Below are positions 7,834 to 15,443 of a stretch of DNA of 64,000 bases, piece by piece. Below the pieces are notes generated by a model. It was not told where the DNA came from and did not search any database. It worked only from the letters and a program-made list of their open reading frames with translations. The first letter of the stretch is position 1, and the number at the start of each line of letters is the position of its first letter. The stretch lies in the NCBI RefSeq assembly GCF_022810405.1, contig NZ_JALGQE010000023.1, positions 1 to 64,000 of the forward strand, in the 5' to 3' direction. Origin of the DNA: Rhodococcus sp. ARC_M5 (lineage in GTDB: Bacteria > Actinomycetota > Actinomycetes > Mycobacteriales > Mycobacteriaceae). The position numbers and the translations under genes were made by a program.

Positions 7834-9144
7834 TCAGGGAAGAAGTCGTGCGTGGGCCGTTTCGGGAATTCGCCACAACACGATCGCCCCGACGACGTTG
7901 AGGACTACGAGGTAGACCGGAAAGAGCTCGGTTGCCCCGGCACTGTGCAGCCACGTTCCGATCAGAGGGACCGTGCCACCGAAGATCGCTGTTGCGAACG
8001 ACATTGCCGTGCCGGTCGCAAGCACCCGGACGTGACTGGGAAACATCTCACCGACCATGGCACCGCTGATCGACATGACAATCGCGGTCAGCGCGAGACC
8101 TGCGCACTGAACGAGCAGGGTATCGAGTGCATTCGAGGAGATCAGGAGGAACAGGGGAACGGTCAGCACACTGTTGCCGAGTGCGAATGTCAGGAGCATC
8201 GGACGTCGTCCGATGCGGTCGGACAGTCGCCCCAGCGGGACCTGGAGAAGCCCGTAGAAGACGAAAGCGATGGTCGATATCAGCACGGCGCTTTCCTTGT
8301 CCAGACCCGCGGTCACCACCGCCCATGTGGGGACGAAGCTGCCCCATGCGTAGAACATTGCGCCCGTCAGGGCAGCGATGGCGAATGCTCTCCAGAACGC
8401 ACCGCGGTGGTCGGTGAACAACTCGGCGAAACTCCCGCGATTCATCCGCGCCACTCGCTCCACCTCGCCGGAATCGGTCGCCGCCGCCAGCGTTTCCTGA
8501 GCCCGTCGGCGTATCCACCAGGCCACGACCGCACCGGCTGCTCCGATCAGAAACGGTACGCGCCAGGCCCACTCGCTCATGTTCTCCGTACCGACGAGGT
8601 GAACCAGGCCGGTGATGATGCCCAAGCACAGAACCTTGCCCGCGCTGGAGGTGACATTGGTGAAACTGGTGAATGTCCCGCGGCGATCGTCGGGGGCGGA
8701 TTCCATCAAGAATGCGCTCGCCGTGGCCAATTCGCCACCGGTCGAGAATCCCTGAACGAGACGGGCGATCACCAGAACGATCGGTGCCAGCACACCGACC
8801 TGATAGAAGGTCGGCGAGAGCCCGATGATCAGGCTCCCGATTCCCATCATCGCGACGGACAGACTCAGCGCAGCTTTGCGGCCGCGCCGGTCCGCGACCT
8901 TCCCCAGCACGATCCCGCCGACCGGCCGCGCCAGAAAGCCGACGGCGAAGACGGCGAAGGTGCTGAGCAAGGGGACGAGCGAGGACTCACCACCGGGGAA
9001 GAACTGGTGGGCGAAGTAGATCGCCAGGAACGAGTAAGCACTCCAATCGAAGTACTCGATCAGATGACCGACTCCGCCGGTGATCAGCTGACGGCGCCGA
9101 TCGATCGTTGGATGCACTCCGTCCGACGCGGTGGATGTGGTCAT
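7834..9144 (-). CDS. MFS transporter, metabolite:H+ symporter (MHS) type
   Basis: The 436-residue protein has about 12 hydrophobic segments. The N-terminal GHLIEYFDWSAYSFLAIYFA and the loop GKVADRRGRKAAL, with the repeat SDRIGRRP in the second half, are characteristic of the MHS branch (alpha-ketoglutarate, shikimate, proline/betaine and dicarboxylate permeases). The conserved Asp and Arg of the first loop are present (RPVGGIVLGKVADRRGRK). It probably moves an organic acid or zwitterion with protons. ATG 9144 is the start. It shares strand and probably transcript with the amidase. Confidence 0.85.
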   Translation of the reverse strand: MTTSTASDGVHPTIDRRRQLITGGVGHLIEYFDWSAYSFLAIYFAHQFFPGGESSLVPLLSTFAVFAVGFLARPVGGIVLGKVADRRGRKAALSLSVAMMGIGSLIIGLSPTFYQVGVLAPIVLVIARLVQGFSTGGELATASAFLMESAPDDRRGTFTSFTNVTSSAGKVLCLGIITGLVHLVGTENMSEWAWRVPFLIGAAGAVVAWWIRRRAQETLAAATDSGEVERVARMNRGSFAELFTDHRGAFWRAFAIAALTGAMFYAWGSFVPTWAVVTAGLDKESAVLISTIAFVFYGLLQVPLGRLSDRIGRRPMLLTFALGNSVLTVPLFLLISSNALDTLLVQCAGLALTAIVMSISGAMVGEMFPSHVRVLATGTAMSFATAIFGGTVPLIGTWLHSAGATELFPVYLVVLNVVGAIVLWRIPETAHARLLP

Positions 9145-9347
9145 GACGAAGCCTCCGTGGATCTGTGTCTGCGGGAATCGAGTTCTGCGGCGTTCGCGTT
9201 CGCGCGTCGATCGTCAACCCGCATTCCTGGTCGGCATGGACGGTAGGAGTGTAGAACGGCTACCCGACGCCTGTTTGTTCGACGCAATCAGACCGCTCGC
9301 TGCCTGAACCGGGATTCGCTCGACGCGCCCACCCGTCCTCGCAACGA

Positions 9348-10550
9348 TCAATGCCTCGAATTCGACCCGGGTAGGGGTCGCAGTGCTCCGATCACGATCA
9401 ACGAGCCCGCCAGGAGTGCGGCGACGACGAGCAACGCCCGAAGTACGTCGCCGTGCCCGCCGAGGAAGCCGATGAGGGGCGGGCCTCCCAGGAAAGCGAA
9501 GTATCCGATGGAGGCGACCACACTCACGCGGGCGGCTGCGGCTGCCGGTTCGTCGGCGGCAGCACTCATGGCAACCGGGAATCCGAGAGAGACGCCCGCT
9601 CCCCACAGAAAGGCACCCACGAAGGCCAGCGGCACAACAGGACTCAGGACGAACAGCAGCACCCCCACGACCGATACCCCGGCCAAGCCGCGAAGAACGA
9701 CGACACGACCGTATCGATCGAGCAACCCGTTACCGAACCACCGCACAGCGGTCATGGCCACCAGAAACGTGGTGAACGCGAGGGTTCCAGCCACGGCCGA
9801 CGCGTCGTAACCGTCGATCAATGCGATGTTGAGCCAATCGTTTCCGCTGCCCTCGGCGAACGCGAACGACAACGCCACGACACCGATCAACAGGGTGCGC
9901 GGCTCCTTCCACCGAGCAAGGGCGTGCGGCCGCGTGGTGTCGGGGGTCGGCGTTTCGGGTTCGGCATCGGATTCGTTCAGGAAATGGCGAACTCCCAACG
10001 GAATGGCTGCGACGATGACGACTGCGACCGTCAGCAGGTGCACCGTGACCGAGATGTTCAGCGCCACCATCGCAGTGCCGATCAGGGCTCCGGCCACAGT
10101 GCCGGCGCTGAAACCCGCGTGGAACCGCGGCATGATCGAGCGTCCGAGACGACGTTCGGCCACCGCACCGTGCACGTTCATGGCGACATCCCATGCACCG
10201 TTGGCGAATCCGAGCACGAACAGTCCGATGAGCAACGGCACTACACCCACCAGATAGCCGCTGGCGATGATCGTCAGACCGACCGCAAGAACGAGGGACA
10301 TCACGGTGACCGTGAGCCGAGACCCGAAGCGGTTGATGATGATTCCGGACATCGGCAGCGCGAGCAGGGATCCGACTGCGATGGCGAGCAACACGATCCC
10401 GAGCTGAGATGAGGTGAGTTCCAGGCGATCGCGCACCTGCGGGATCCGAGAAGCCCAACTGGCGAAGGCGAAGCCGGCCCCGATGAACGCGATATAGGTC
10501 GCCCGCACCGCCACGGCCGTGCGCGCCGAGGCGGCGTCGATATCAGACAC
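9348..10550 (-). CDS. MFS transporter of the YbjJ/fucose-permease-like group
   Basis: The 400-residue protein has about 12 membrane segments. It opens with RATYIAFIGAGFAFASWASRIPQVRDRL, as in the actinobacterial MFS proteins related to E. coli YbjJ, and contains the loop MSGIIINRFGSRL. The start is GTG 10550. It lies 71 bases downstream of pobA on the same strand. An inverted repeat (TTACCCT / AGGGTAA) in that gap suggests its own promoter or control. Transport of an aromatic acid is possible from context, but this family is not the usual PcaK type, so the substrate is left open. Confidence 0.75.
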   Translation of the reverse strand: MSDIDAASARTAVAVRATYIAFIGAGFAFASWASRIPQVRDRLELTSSQLGIVLLAIAVGSLLALPMSGIIINRFGSRLTVTVMSLVLAVGLTIIASGYLVGVVPLLIGLFVLGFANGAWDVAMNVHGAVAERRLGRSIMPRFHAGFSAGTVAGALIGTAMVALNISVTVHLLTVAVVIVAAIPLGVRHFLNESDAEPETPTPDTTRPHALARWKEPRTLLIGVVALSFAFAEGSGNDWLNIALIDGYDASAVAGTLAFTTFLVAMTAVRWFGNGLLDRYGRVVVLRGLAGVSVVGVLLFVLSPVVPLAFVGAFLWGAGVSLGFPVAMSAAADEPAAAAARVSVVASIGYFAFLGGPPLIGFLGGHGDVLRALLVVAALLAGSLIVIGALRPLPGSNSRH

Positions 10551-10556
10551 TGTGAA

Positions 10557-10589
10557 TTACCCTGTTCTCTCGCTGTTCCGCAAGGGTAA
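10557..10589. promoter_or_regulatory. Inverted repeat in front of MFS gene
   Basis: TTACCCT (10557-10563) and AGGGTAA (10583-10589) are perfect inverted arms separated by 19 bases, in the 71-base gap between pobA and the MFS gene. The left arm lies 7 bases upstream of the MFS start, so it is placed like an operator or a translation-blocking hairpin. No T-tract follows, so a simple terminator is less likely. Confidence 0.3.
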
Positions 10590-10621
10590 CGAACGACAGG
10601 GTCGATGCCGCGACGGCCGAC

Positions 10622-11797
10622 TCAGAATCCGATGGGCAGTCCCGCGTAGTTCTCCGCCAGTCCCCTGGCACCTGCTTCGCTCGACGCCACCCATTTCAGT
10701 TGCGAGAGTTGCAACTGCGCGTCGAACGGATCGTCTCCGGTGTGCAGCATCGTGGTCATCCACCAGGAGAAGTGGGTGCAGCGCCAGACGCGTCGGAGGG
10801 CGTCGTCACTGTAGGTATCGGCGGCGCGAGAGTCGTTCTTGCCCAGCAACGACGTCAGAGCCGGTGCCAACAGGGCCACATCGGCCACGGCAAGATTGAG
10901 GCCCTTTGCACCCGTAGGCGGAACGATGTGCGCTGCGTCGCCGGCCAGGAACAGGTTGCCGTATCGCATCGGTGTCTGCACATAACTGCGCATCGGCAGG
11001 ACGCTCTTCTCGGTGATCGGCCCCGGCGTCAGCTCCCAACCGTCCTGACCGTGACCGAGTCTGCGTGCCAACGCATCCCAGATCCGTTCGTCGGACCACG
11101 TGGCGATGTCGGTGCCGTTCGGAACCTGCAGATACAGCCGGCTGACCGTCGACGATCGCATCGAGTGCATCGCGAATCCATCCTGATGCCAGGCGTAGAT
11201 GAGCTCGTCGGTCGAGGGTGCCACATCCGCGAGCACCCCCAGCCACGAATACGGATACGTTCGCTCCCATGTACTTCGGACCGAATCCGGCATCGCGGCG
11301 CGGCTCGGGCCGAAGGAACCGTCGCACCCGGCAACCACGTTCGCGTCGATCCGCATCGAGGTGCCCGAGGCATCGGTGAACGTGACGTACGGGGCGTCGG
11401 ACTCGACGTCGTGCAACGCGGTGTCGGAGACGTCGTAGTAGATCTGTTGGCCCGCTTTCTCCCGGGCCGCCACGAGATCCTTGGTCACCTCGGTCTGCCC
11501 GTACACCCACACGCTTCGATCCACCAGGTCACGAAAGTCGATGTGGTGCCGCTCTTCCGGCCACTGCAGGTAGATTCCGCGATGCTCGTGACCTTCGCGA
11601 TGCAACCGCTCGCCGAGGCCGTGGTCGTCGAGCAACTGGACCGTCGAGTGTTCGAGGATGCCCGCGCGGATTCGAGACAGGACGTACTCCTGGGTGCGCG
11701 ACTCGATCAGGATGGAGTCGATTCCCTGTTCCGCGAGCAGATGGGAGAGCAGCAGACCCGCGGGCCCTGCACCGATGATGGCGACCTGTGTACGCAT
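10622..11797 (-). CDS. pobA: 4-hydroxybenzoate 3-monooxygenase
   Basis: The 391-residue protein has the length and motifs of PobA: FAD-binding GAGPAG (residues 9-14), YVLSRIRAG (38-46), the DG-type motif VAGCDGSFG, and GDAAHIVPPTGAKGLNLA near the C-terminus. It hydroxylates 4-hydroxybenzoate to protocatechuate using NAD(P)H and oxygen. ATG 11797 gives the canonical N-terminus; longer in-frame upstream starts add an unlikely extension. An IclR regulator sits 67 bases upstream on the same strand, the usual class of pob/pca regulators. In the NADPH-recognition stretch, residues 33-34 are Ser-Arg rather than the Arg-Gln of the Pseudomonas fluorescens enzyme. Confidence 0.93.
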   Translation of the reverse strand: MRTQVAIIGAGPAGLLLSHLLAEQGIDSILIESRTQEYVLSRIRAGILEHSTVQLLDDHGLGERLHREGHEHRGIYLQWPEERHHIDFRDLVDRSVWVYGQTEVTKDLVAAREKAGQQIYYDVSDTALHDVESDAPYVTFTDASGTSMRIDANVVAGCDGSFGPSRAAMPDSVRSTWERTYPYSWLGVLADVAPSTDELIYAWHQDGFAMHSMRSSTVSRLYLQVPNGTDIATWSDERIWDALARRLGHGQDGWELTPGPITEKSVLPMRSYVQTPMRYGNLFLAGDAAHIVPPTGAKGLNLAVADVALLAPALTSLLGKNDSRAADTYSDDALRRVWRCTHFSWWMTTMLHTGDDPFDAQLQLSQLKWVASSEAGARGLAENYAGLPIGF

Positions 11798-11864
11798 GCA
11801 TCGAGTACACAGCGCGTCGATGCCGCGAACAAGACAGAACTTCCACTCAGTGGAAATACCGCAG

Positions 11865-12623
11865 TCACTCGCGCAGGCTTCGCTGGACCCCTCGGGCTGC
11901 AACCTGCAGAGCTGCAACCAATCTGGCTCGATCACGACCGATACTCGGCACCACGATGCCCAGCGCAGCCACCACACTCTCGTCCTCGCCTCGAACCGGC
12001 ACGGCCACCGAACACGCCCCGAGCGTCATTTCCTCCACCGTCTGCGCGTACCCCTCACGATGCACGCGACGTAATTCACCGTCCAACGTTCCCGGATGAG
12101 TCACCGTGTACGGGGTGATGCGGGCCAGGTTCCTCAGCACGCGATCGTGCACCTCGCGCGGGGCGTAGGCCAACAACACCTTGCCGACTCCGGTCGCATA
12201 CAGGGGCAGGCGAGCTCCGACCCGGCTGACCGCAGGAACCGACGCGTGTCCGGCCAACCTGTCGAGGTAGAGCACCTCGTCGCCGTCGCGAATGGCCAAG
12301 TGCACCGTGGCGAGCGTCGCGCCGTAGATGTCGTGCAGAAACGGCGAGGCGACCTCTCGCAGATCGGCTTGATCCGGTGCCAGCAAGCCCAACTTCCACA
12401 GTCGCCTCCCCACCACGTAGCGGCCGTCGTCGCCGCGGACGAGCGCGCCCCAGTCGACAAGTTCACGCACCAGACGATGCGCGGTGGCAGCGGGCAGGTC
12501 GGCACCGTCCGCCAGCTCCGTCAGCGTGAGCGCAGGGGTCTTCTCGTCGAACGCCGCAAGCAGAGCCAACAGTCGCGAGGCCACCGATGCCCCGGGATCC
12601 CGCGTATTGCCTGCCACCTGCAC
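11865..12623 (-). CDS. IclR-family regulator, probable regulator of pobA
   Basis: The 252-residue protein has an N-terminal winged helix (about 12-70, LTELADGADLPAATAHRLVREL) and the C-terminal IclR effector-binding domain (GVGKVLLAY, then SVAVPVRGEDESVVAALGIV). IclR proteins named PobR/PcaR control 4-hydroxybenzoate and protocatechuate genes, and this one lies directly before pobA on the same strand. GTG 12623 is chosen because a GGGGG run sits 8 bases upstream; longer versions starting at 12677 or 12716 would be translated through the large inverted repeat at 12639-12694. Confidence 0.82.
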   Translation of the reverse strand: MQVAGNTRDPGASVASRLLALLAAFDEKTPALTLTELADGADLPAATAHRLVRELVDWGALVRGDDGRYVVGRRLWKLGLLAPDQADLREVASPFLHDIYGATLATVHLAIRDGDEVLYLDRLAGHASVPAVSRVGARLPLYATGVGKVLLAYAPREVHDRVLRNLARITPYTVTHPGTLDGELRRVHREGYAQTVEEMTLGACSVAVPVRGEDESVVAALGIVVPSIGRDRARLVAALQVAARGVQRSLRE

Positions 12624-12638
12624 GACGATAGCCCCCGG

Positions 12639-12694
12639 CGAACTCGAAGTTAGGGATGAATCCGGACGCAAATCCATCCCTAACTTCGAGTTCG
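12639..12694. repeat. Perfect 20-base inverted repeat between TetR and IclR genes
   Basis: The left arm (12639-12658, CGAACTCGAAGTTAGGGATG) and right arm (12675-12694) are exact reverse complements separated by a 16-base loop. On the minus strand it comes 25 bases after the TetR stop and ends 15 bases before the IclR start. It could end TetR transcription or attenuate iclR. There is no U-tract, and the arms are only moderately GC-rich, so an intergenic palindromic repeat element is an equal possibility. Confidence 0.6.
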
Positions 12695-12719
12695 GCACGC
12701 AGCTGCTCGAGTGCAACTG

Positions 12720-13301
12720 TCAGTTACGGTGGTCCCCACTGACGAGCAGCGGCACGATGTTGCGGTGTGCAAACGCAAGCAGATCGTCGTACGAATCGAG
12801 CGGGGCAGCGGCCGTCGGCGTCAACAGAATCGAATGAACAACGCGTACTACGATTTCCGGCGCGTCGGGCACCGCGAACGTATCTGATTGCAGTTCACCC
12901 CTTGCGATGTGCGCGGCAGCGTCGATCGCAGGCCCCAGCAAGGCCGACGCATTCGTGGTCAACTGCTCGAGCACCAACGAACTCTCGGAATCGAACATCG
13001 TGAGCAGCACCGGATTGGTGCGCACCGAGTCGATGGTCGTGGCGAATCCGTGCGCCGCCCGATCCGCCCGTGACGTCTGCTCCGCGGCCGCAGCCGTCAC
13101 CGCCACCAACAGTCGCGACGACTCCCGCGCCATGACGGCCCGGACCAAGTCGTCCTTGGATCCGATCCGACGATAGACGGTCACCCGGTTGATCCTGGCG
13201 CGCTTGGCGACGTCGCCGATGGTGGTCCGAGGAATTCCGACCTCACCGAACAGCTCCAAGGCGGCATCGAGAATCGGGCCGTCGTCACCGTCAGGATGCA
13301 T
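12720..13301 (-). CDS. TetR-family repressor, likely controls the divergent di-iron oxygenase operon
   Basis: The 193-residue protein has a clear TetR helix-turn-helix near the N-terminus (ILDAALELFGEVGIPRTTIGDVAKRA then INRVTVYRRIGSKDDLV, residues about 10-55). The C-terminal ligand domain is not recognisable. The gene is divergent from the 13406-17803 operon. The 104-base gap between them contains a 37-base near-perfect palindrome, the expected operator. By position it probably represses both itself and the operon until an inducer, perhaps the substrate, binds. Confidence 0.85.
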   Translation of the reverse strand: MHPDGDDGPILDAALELFGEVGIPRTTIGDVAKRARINRVTVYRRIGSKDDLVRAVMARESSRLLVAVTAAAAEQTSRADRAAHGFATTIDSVRTNPVLLTMFDSESSLVLEQLTTNASALLGPAIDAAAHIARGELQSDTFAVPDAPEIVVRVVHSILLTPTAAAPLDSYDDLLAFAHRNIVPLLVSGDHRN

Positions 13302-13335
13302 CGCTCGATCCTAACGGTCGACCGACTCGAGCTGA

Positions 13336-13372
13336 ATGCAACATTGCAACACTTTGTGTTGCTATGTAGCAT
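13336..13372. promoter_or_regulatory. Extended palindromic operator for the divergent TetR gene
   Basis: A 37-base palindrome centred on TTT (13353-13355). The inner arms GCAACAC / GTGTTGC (13346-13352 and 13356-13362) are perfect, and over the full 17-base arms 15 positions pair. It contains the repeated half-motif GCAACA. It sits between the TetR start (13301) and the next gene start (13406), the standard place for a TetR operator controlling both promoters. Confidence 0.7.
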
Positions 13373-13405
13373 CGAGTTCGGCATCGGGAAGAAACGGGGT
13401 TCGAA

Positions 13406-14320
13406 ATGTCACGAAACAAGACGGTCGACTCGAACGGGCGCTACACGGACGAGTCCTACGCGATAGTGGCGCGCGCGGTGACATTCGACTGGTCCGGCGT
13501 TCCACTGCAATACATCCCTCACGAGTGGTACGCCACGCACTTCTGGAACGTGATGCACCTGGTCCTGCCCGAGGGGGAACGCGCGATGGCAGATGTGTTC
13601 GCCCGCGCCCTGCCGTTCATCGACGACCGGCGACTGCACGAGGAAGTCGTCGGATTCGTCGGCCAGGAAGCAACGCACGCGTCCTCCCACGAGAGCTTCC
13701 GCAATTACCTCGTCGCGCACGGAGTGGACATCGAACCGATTCTGCAGCGCATTCGCTTCGCCGTGAGTGTGGTGTTCGGCGACCACGGACTCACCGGCCG
13801 CGCCGGAAAAGCATGGCTGAACGAGCGCCTCGGAATCTATGCAGCGGCAGAGCACTTCACTGCCGTGGTGGGCGAATGGCTGCTCGACAACACACAATTC
13901 GACCGCATCGGCGTCGACCCCACGATGCTGGACCTGCTGCGCTGGCACGGCGCGGAGGAGCTCGAGCACCGCAACGTCGCATTCGACGCGTTCCAGTACG
14001 TCGACGGGGGTGGATTCCGCCGCGCCCGCACGGCGGTGATAGCCAGCGCGGGGTTGGCCGTGCTGTGGTTCAGCACCGCCGCGTACCTGTACAAGAATTC
14101 GGTTGCCACGCCGCGCACCGGCAAGCGCCGAATGCGCACCCCCTGGCCGCTCGCTTTCGCACGCGCATCCCGCAAGAACCTCATCCCCGGTCTGTCGTTC
14201 CTGTTCGTACAGCTCGCCCTCTACATCCGTCCGGGCTTCCACCCTTCGAAGATGGGCGACATCGACAAGGCCGTGCAGTATCTGGCAGTGTCCCCCGCGG
14301 CCTTGGCGGCCCAGCGGTGA
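13406..14320 (+). CDS. Ferritin-like di-iron protein (PF10118-type, usually called metal-dependent hydrolase), candidate oxygenase
   Basis: The 304-residue protein resembles the family annotated as predicted metal-dependent hydrolases. Read for ligands, it shows PEGE (Glu56/Glu58), QEATH (Glu88, His91), AAEH (Glu149) and EELEH (Glu185, His188). That is Glu, about 30 residues, ExxH, about 60, Glu, 36, ExxH: the spacing of four-helix di-iron carboxylate proteins such as desaturases and ribonucleotide reductase R2. Two hydrophobic stretches (about 205-228 and 255-275) suggest membrane association. Its stop overlaps the start of a 2Fe-2S reductase gene. I infer an oxygenase or hydroxylase; hydrolase is the conservative alternative. 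Confidence 0.7.
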   Translation: MSRNKTVDSNGRYTDESYAIVARAVTFDWSGVPLQYIPHEWYATHFWNVMHLVLPEGERAMADVFARALPFIDDRRLHEEVVGFVGQEATHASSHESFRNYLVAHGVDIEPILQRIRFAVSVVFGDHGLTGRAGKAWLNERLGIYAAAEHFTAVVGEWLLDNTQFDRIGVDPTMLDLLRWHGAEELEHRNVAFDAFQYVDGGGFRRARTAVIASAGLAVLWFSTAAYLYKNSVATPRTGKRRMRTPWPLAFARASRKNLIPGLSFLFVQLALYIRPGFHPSKMGDIDKAVQYLAVSPAALAAQR

Positions 14321-15426
14321 CACCTACAGCACCTCCAGTGCACAGCCATCTCCGCGAGATCACCGCGACAGCACCGGGAAAGGGACTGCGGGCCGTCGGT
14401 GCCGCGTCCCGCCTCTACGCCGCACTCGTCACCGATTCGTCGATCGTGACGGCCCTGTCCCCTGCGCGGCCCCGGCGACGCGTCGGATACGAATTCGAGA
14501 CCGTCGTCGACGACACGATCGACGAGGCCGAGGACGTTCGCTCACTGTTGCTGTCTCGCAGAGACGGTGCACCGCTTCCGACGTGGTTGCCCGGTGCGCA
14601 CATCGACGTCACCACCCCGTCCGGCTCGGTGCGGCAGTACTCGCTCGCCGGTCGCCCCAGCGCAGATGATCGCTACCGCATCAGCGTCCGCAAGATCAAC
14701 GGCGGCACCGCGTCCACCGAGATTCACACCCTCGCCCGCGGCGATGTTCTCCGCGTTCGCGGACCCCGCAACGCTTTTCCGATGGCCGAGGCCGAGCACT
14801 ACCTCTTCGTGGCCGCCGGAATCGGCATCACACCCATCCGGGCGATGATCGAACGCGCCGCCCAGGACGGGGCGCGGTGGACGCTGTACTACCACGGTCG
14901 CTCTCGGGCGAGTCTGCCGTTCGTCGCCGTGCTGCAGCAGTTGGCACTGACCTCGCGTGGCCAGGTGATCGTCAAGACCGACGATGTAGACGGATTTCCC
15001 GTTCCGGCGGACATCGTCGATCTCGGGATGGGCAACTCCGCGATGTACGTCTGCGGGCCTGCGGCACTGTCGAGCAGGCTTCGCGCCGAGGCCCTCTCGA
15101 GTACGGCCGTCCGTGAATTCCACACCGAATTGTTCGCGCCCGCAACGGTGGTCGACGGCACGCAGTTCGTGTTGCAGCTCGACCGTTCCGGCGAGACCGT
15201 CGAGGTCGGTGCCCAGGAGACCGCTCTCGACGCCCTCCGTCGGTCGAGGCCGGACCAGCCCTATTCCTGCCGCCAGGGCTTCTGCGGAGCGTGCGTGGTC
15301 GGTCTCGTCGGCGGACGCGTCGATCACCGCGACCGCGTTCTCGATGCCTCCGAACGCGAGAACTCTCTCACCCTGTGTGTCTCGCGTGGTGCCGTCGACG
15401 GCGAAGTTCTCGTCCTCGATCTGTAG
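14317..15426 (+). CDS. Flavin/2Fe-2S oxidoreductase (PDR/VanB type), probable electron donor
   Basis: The 369-residue protein starts at GTG 14317, overlapping the previous stop as GTGA. After an N-terminal extension of about 55 residues comes a ferredoxin-reductase fold with flavin motif RQYSL (106-110) and nucleotide motif AAGIGITPI. A C-terminal plant-type 2Fe-2S domain has Cys318, Cys323, Cys326 and Cys354 (CX4CX2CX27C). This order matches phthalate-dioxygenase-reductase and vanillate demethylase reductase proteins, which pass electrons from NAD(P)H to an oxygenase. The coupling to the preceding gene makes that di-iron protein the likely acceptor; no Rieske oxygenase is present. Confidence 0.88.
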   Translation: MTPTAPPVHSHLREITATAPGKGLRAVGAASRLYAALVTDSSIVTALSPARPRRRVGYEFETVVDDTIDEAEDVRSLLLSRRDGAPLPTWLPGAHIDVTTPSGSVRQYSLAGRPSADDRYRISVRKINGGTASTEIHTLARGDVLRVRGPRNAFPMAEAEHYLFVAAGIGITPIRAMIERAAQDGARWTLYYHGRSRASLPFVAVLQQLALTSRGQVIVKTDDVDGFPVPADIVDLGMGNSAMYVCGPAALSSRLRAEALSSTAVREFHTELFAPATVVDGTQFVLQLDRSGETVEVGAQETALDALRRSRPDQPYSCRQGFCGACVVGLVGGRVDHRDRVLDASERENSLTLCVSRGAVDGEVLVLDL

Positions 15427-15443
15427 AAGGAGCTCGAACTCTC

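Noticed and set aside
9145..9347. Possible small gene in the gap between the two MFS genes
   Set aside because: No frame with a convincing start, ribosome site or protein-like composition was found in these 203 bases, and no clear hairpin either.
13336..14316. Long upstream extension of the 2Fe-2S reductase
   Set aside because: It would read the di-iron gene in another frame and start inside the operator. GTG 14317 with a GTGA overlap is the natural start.
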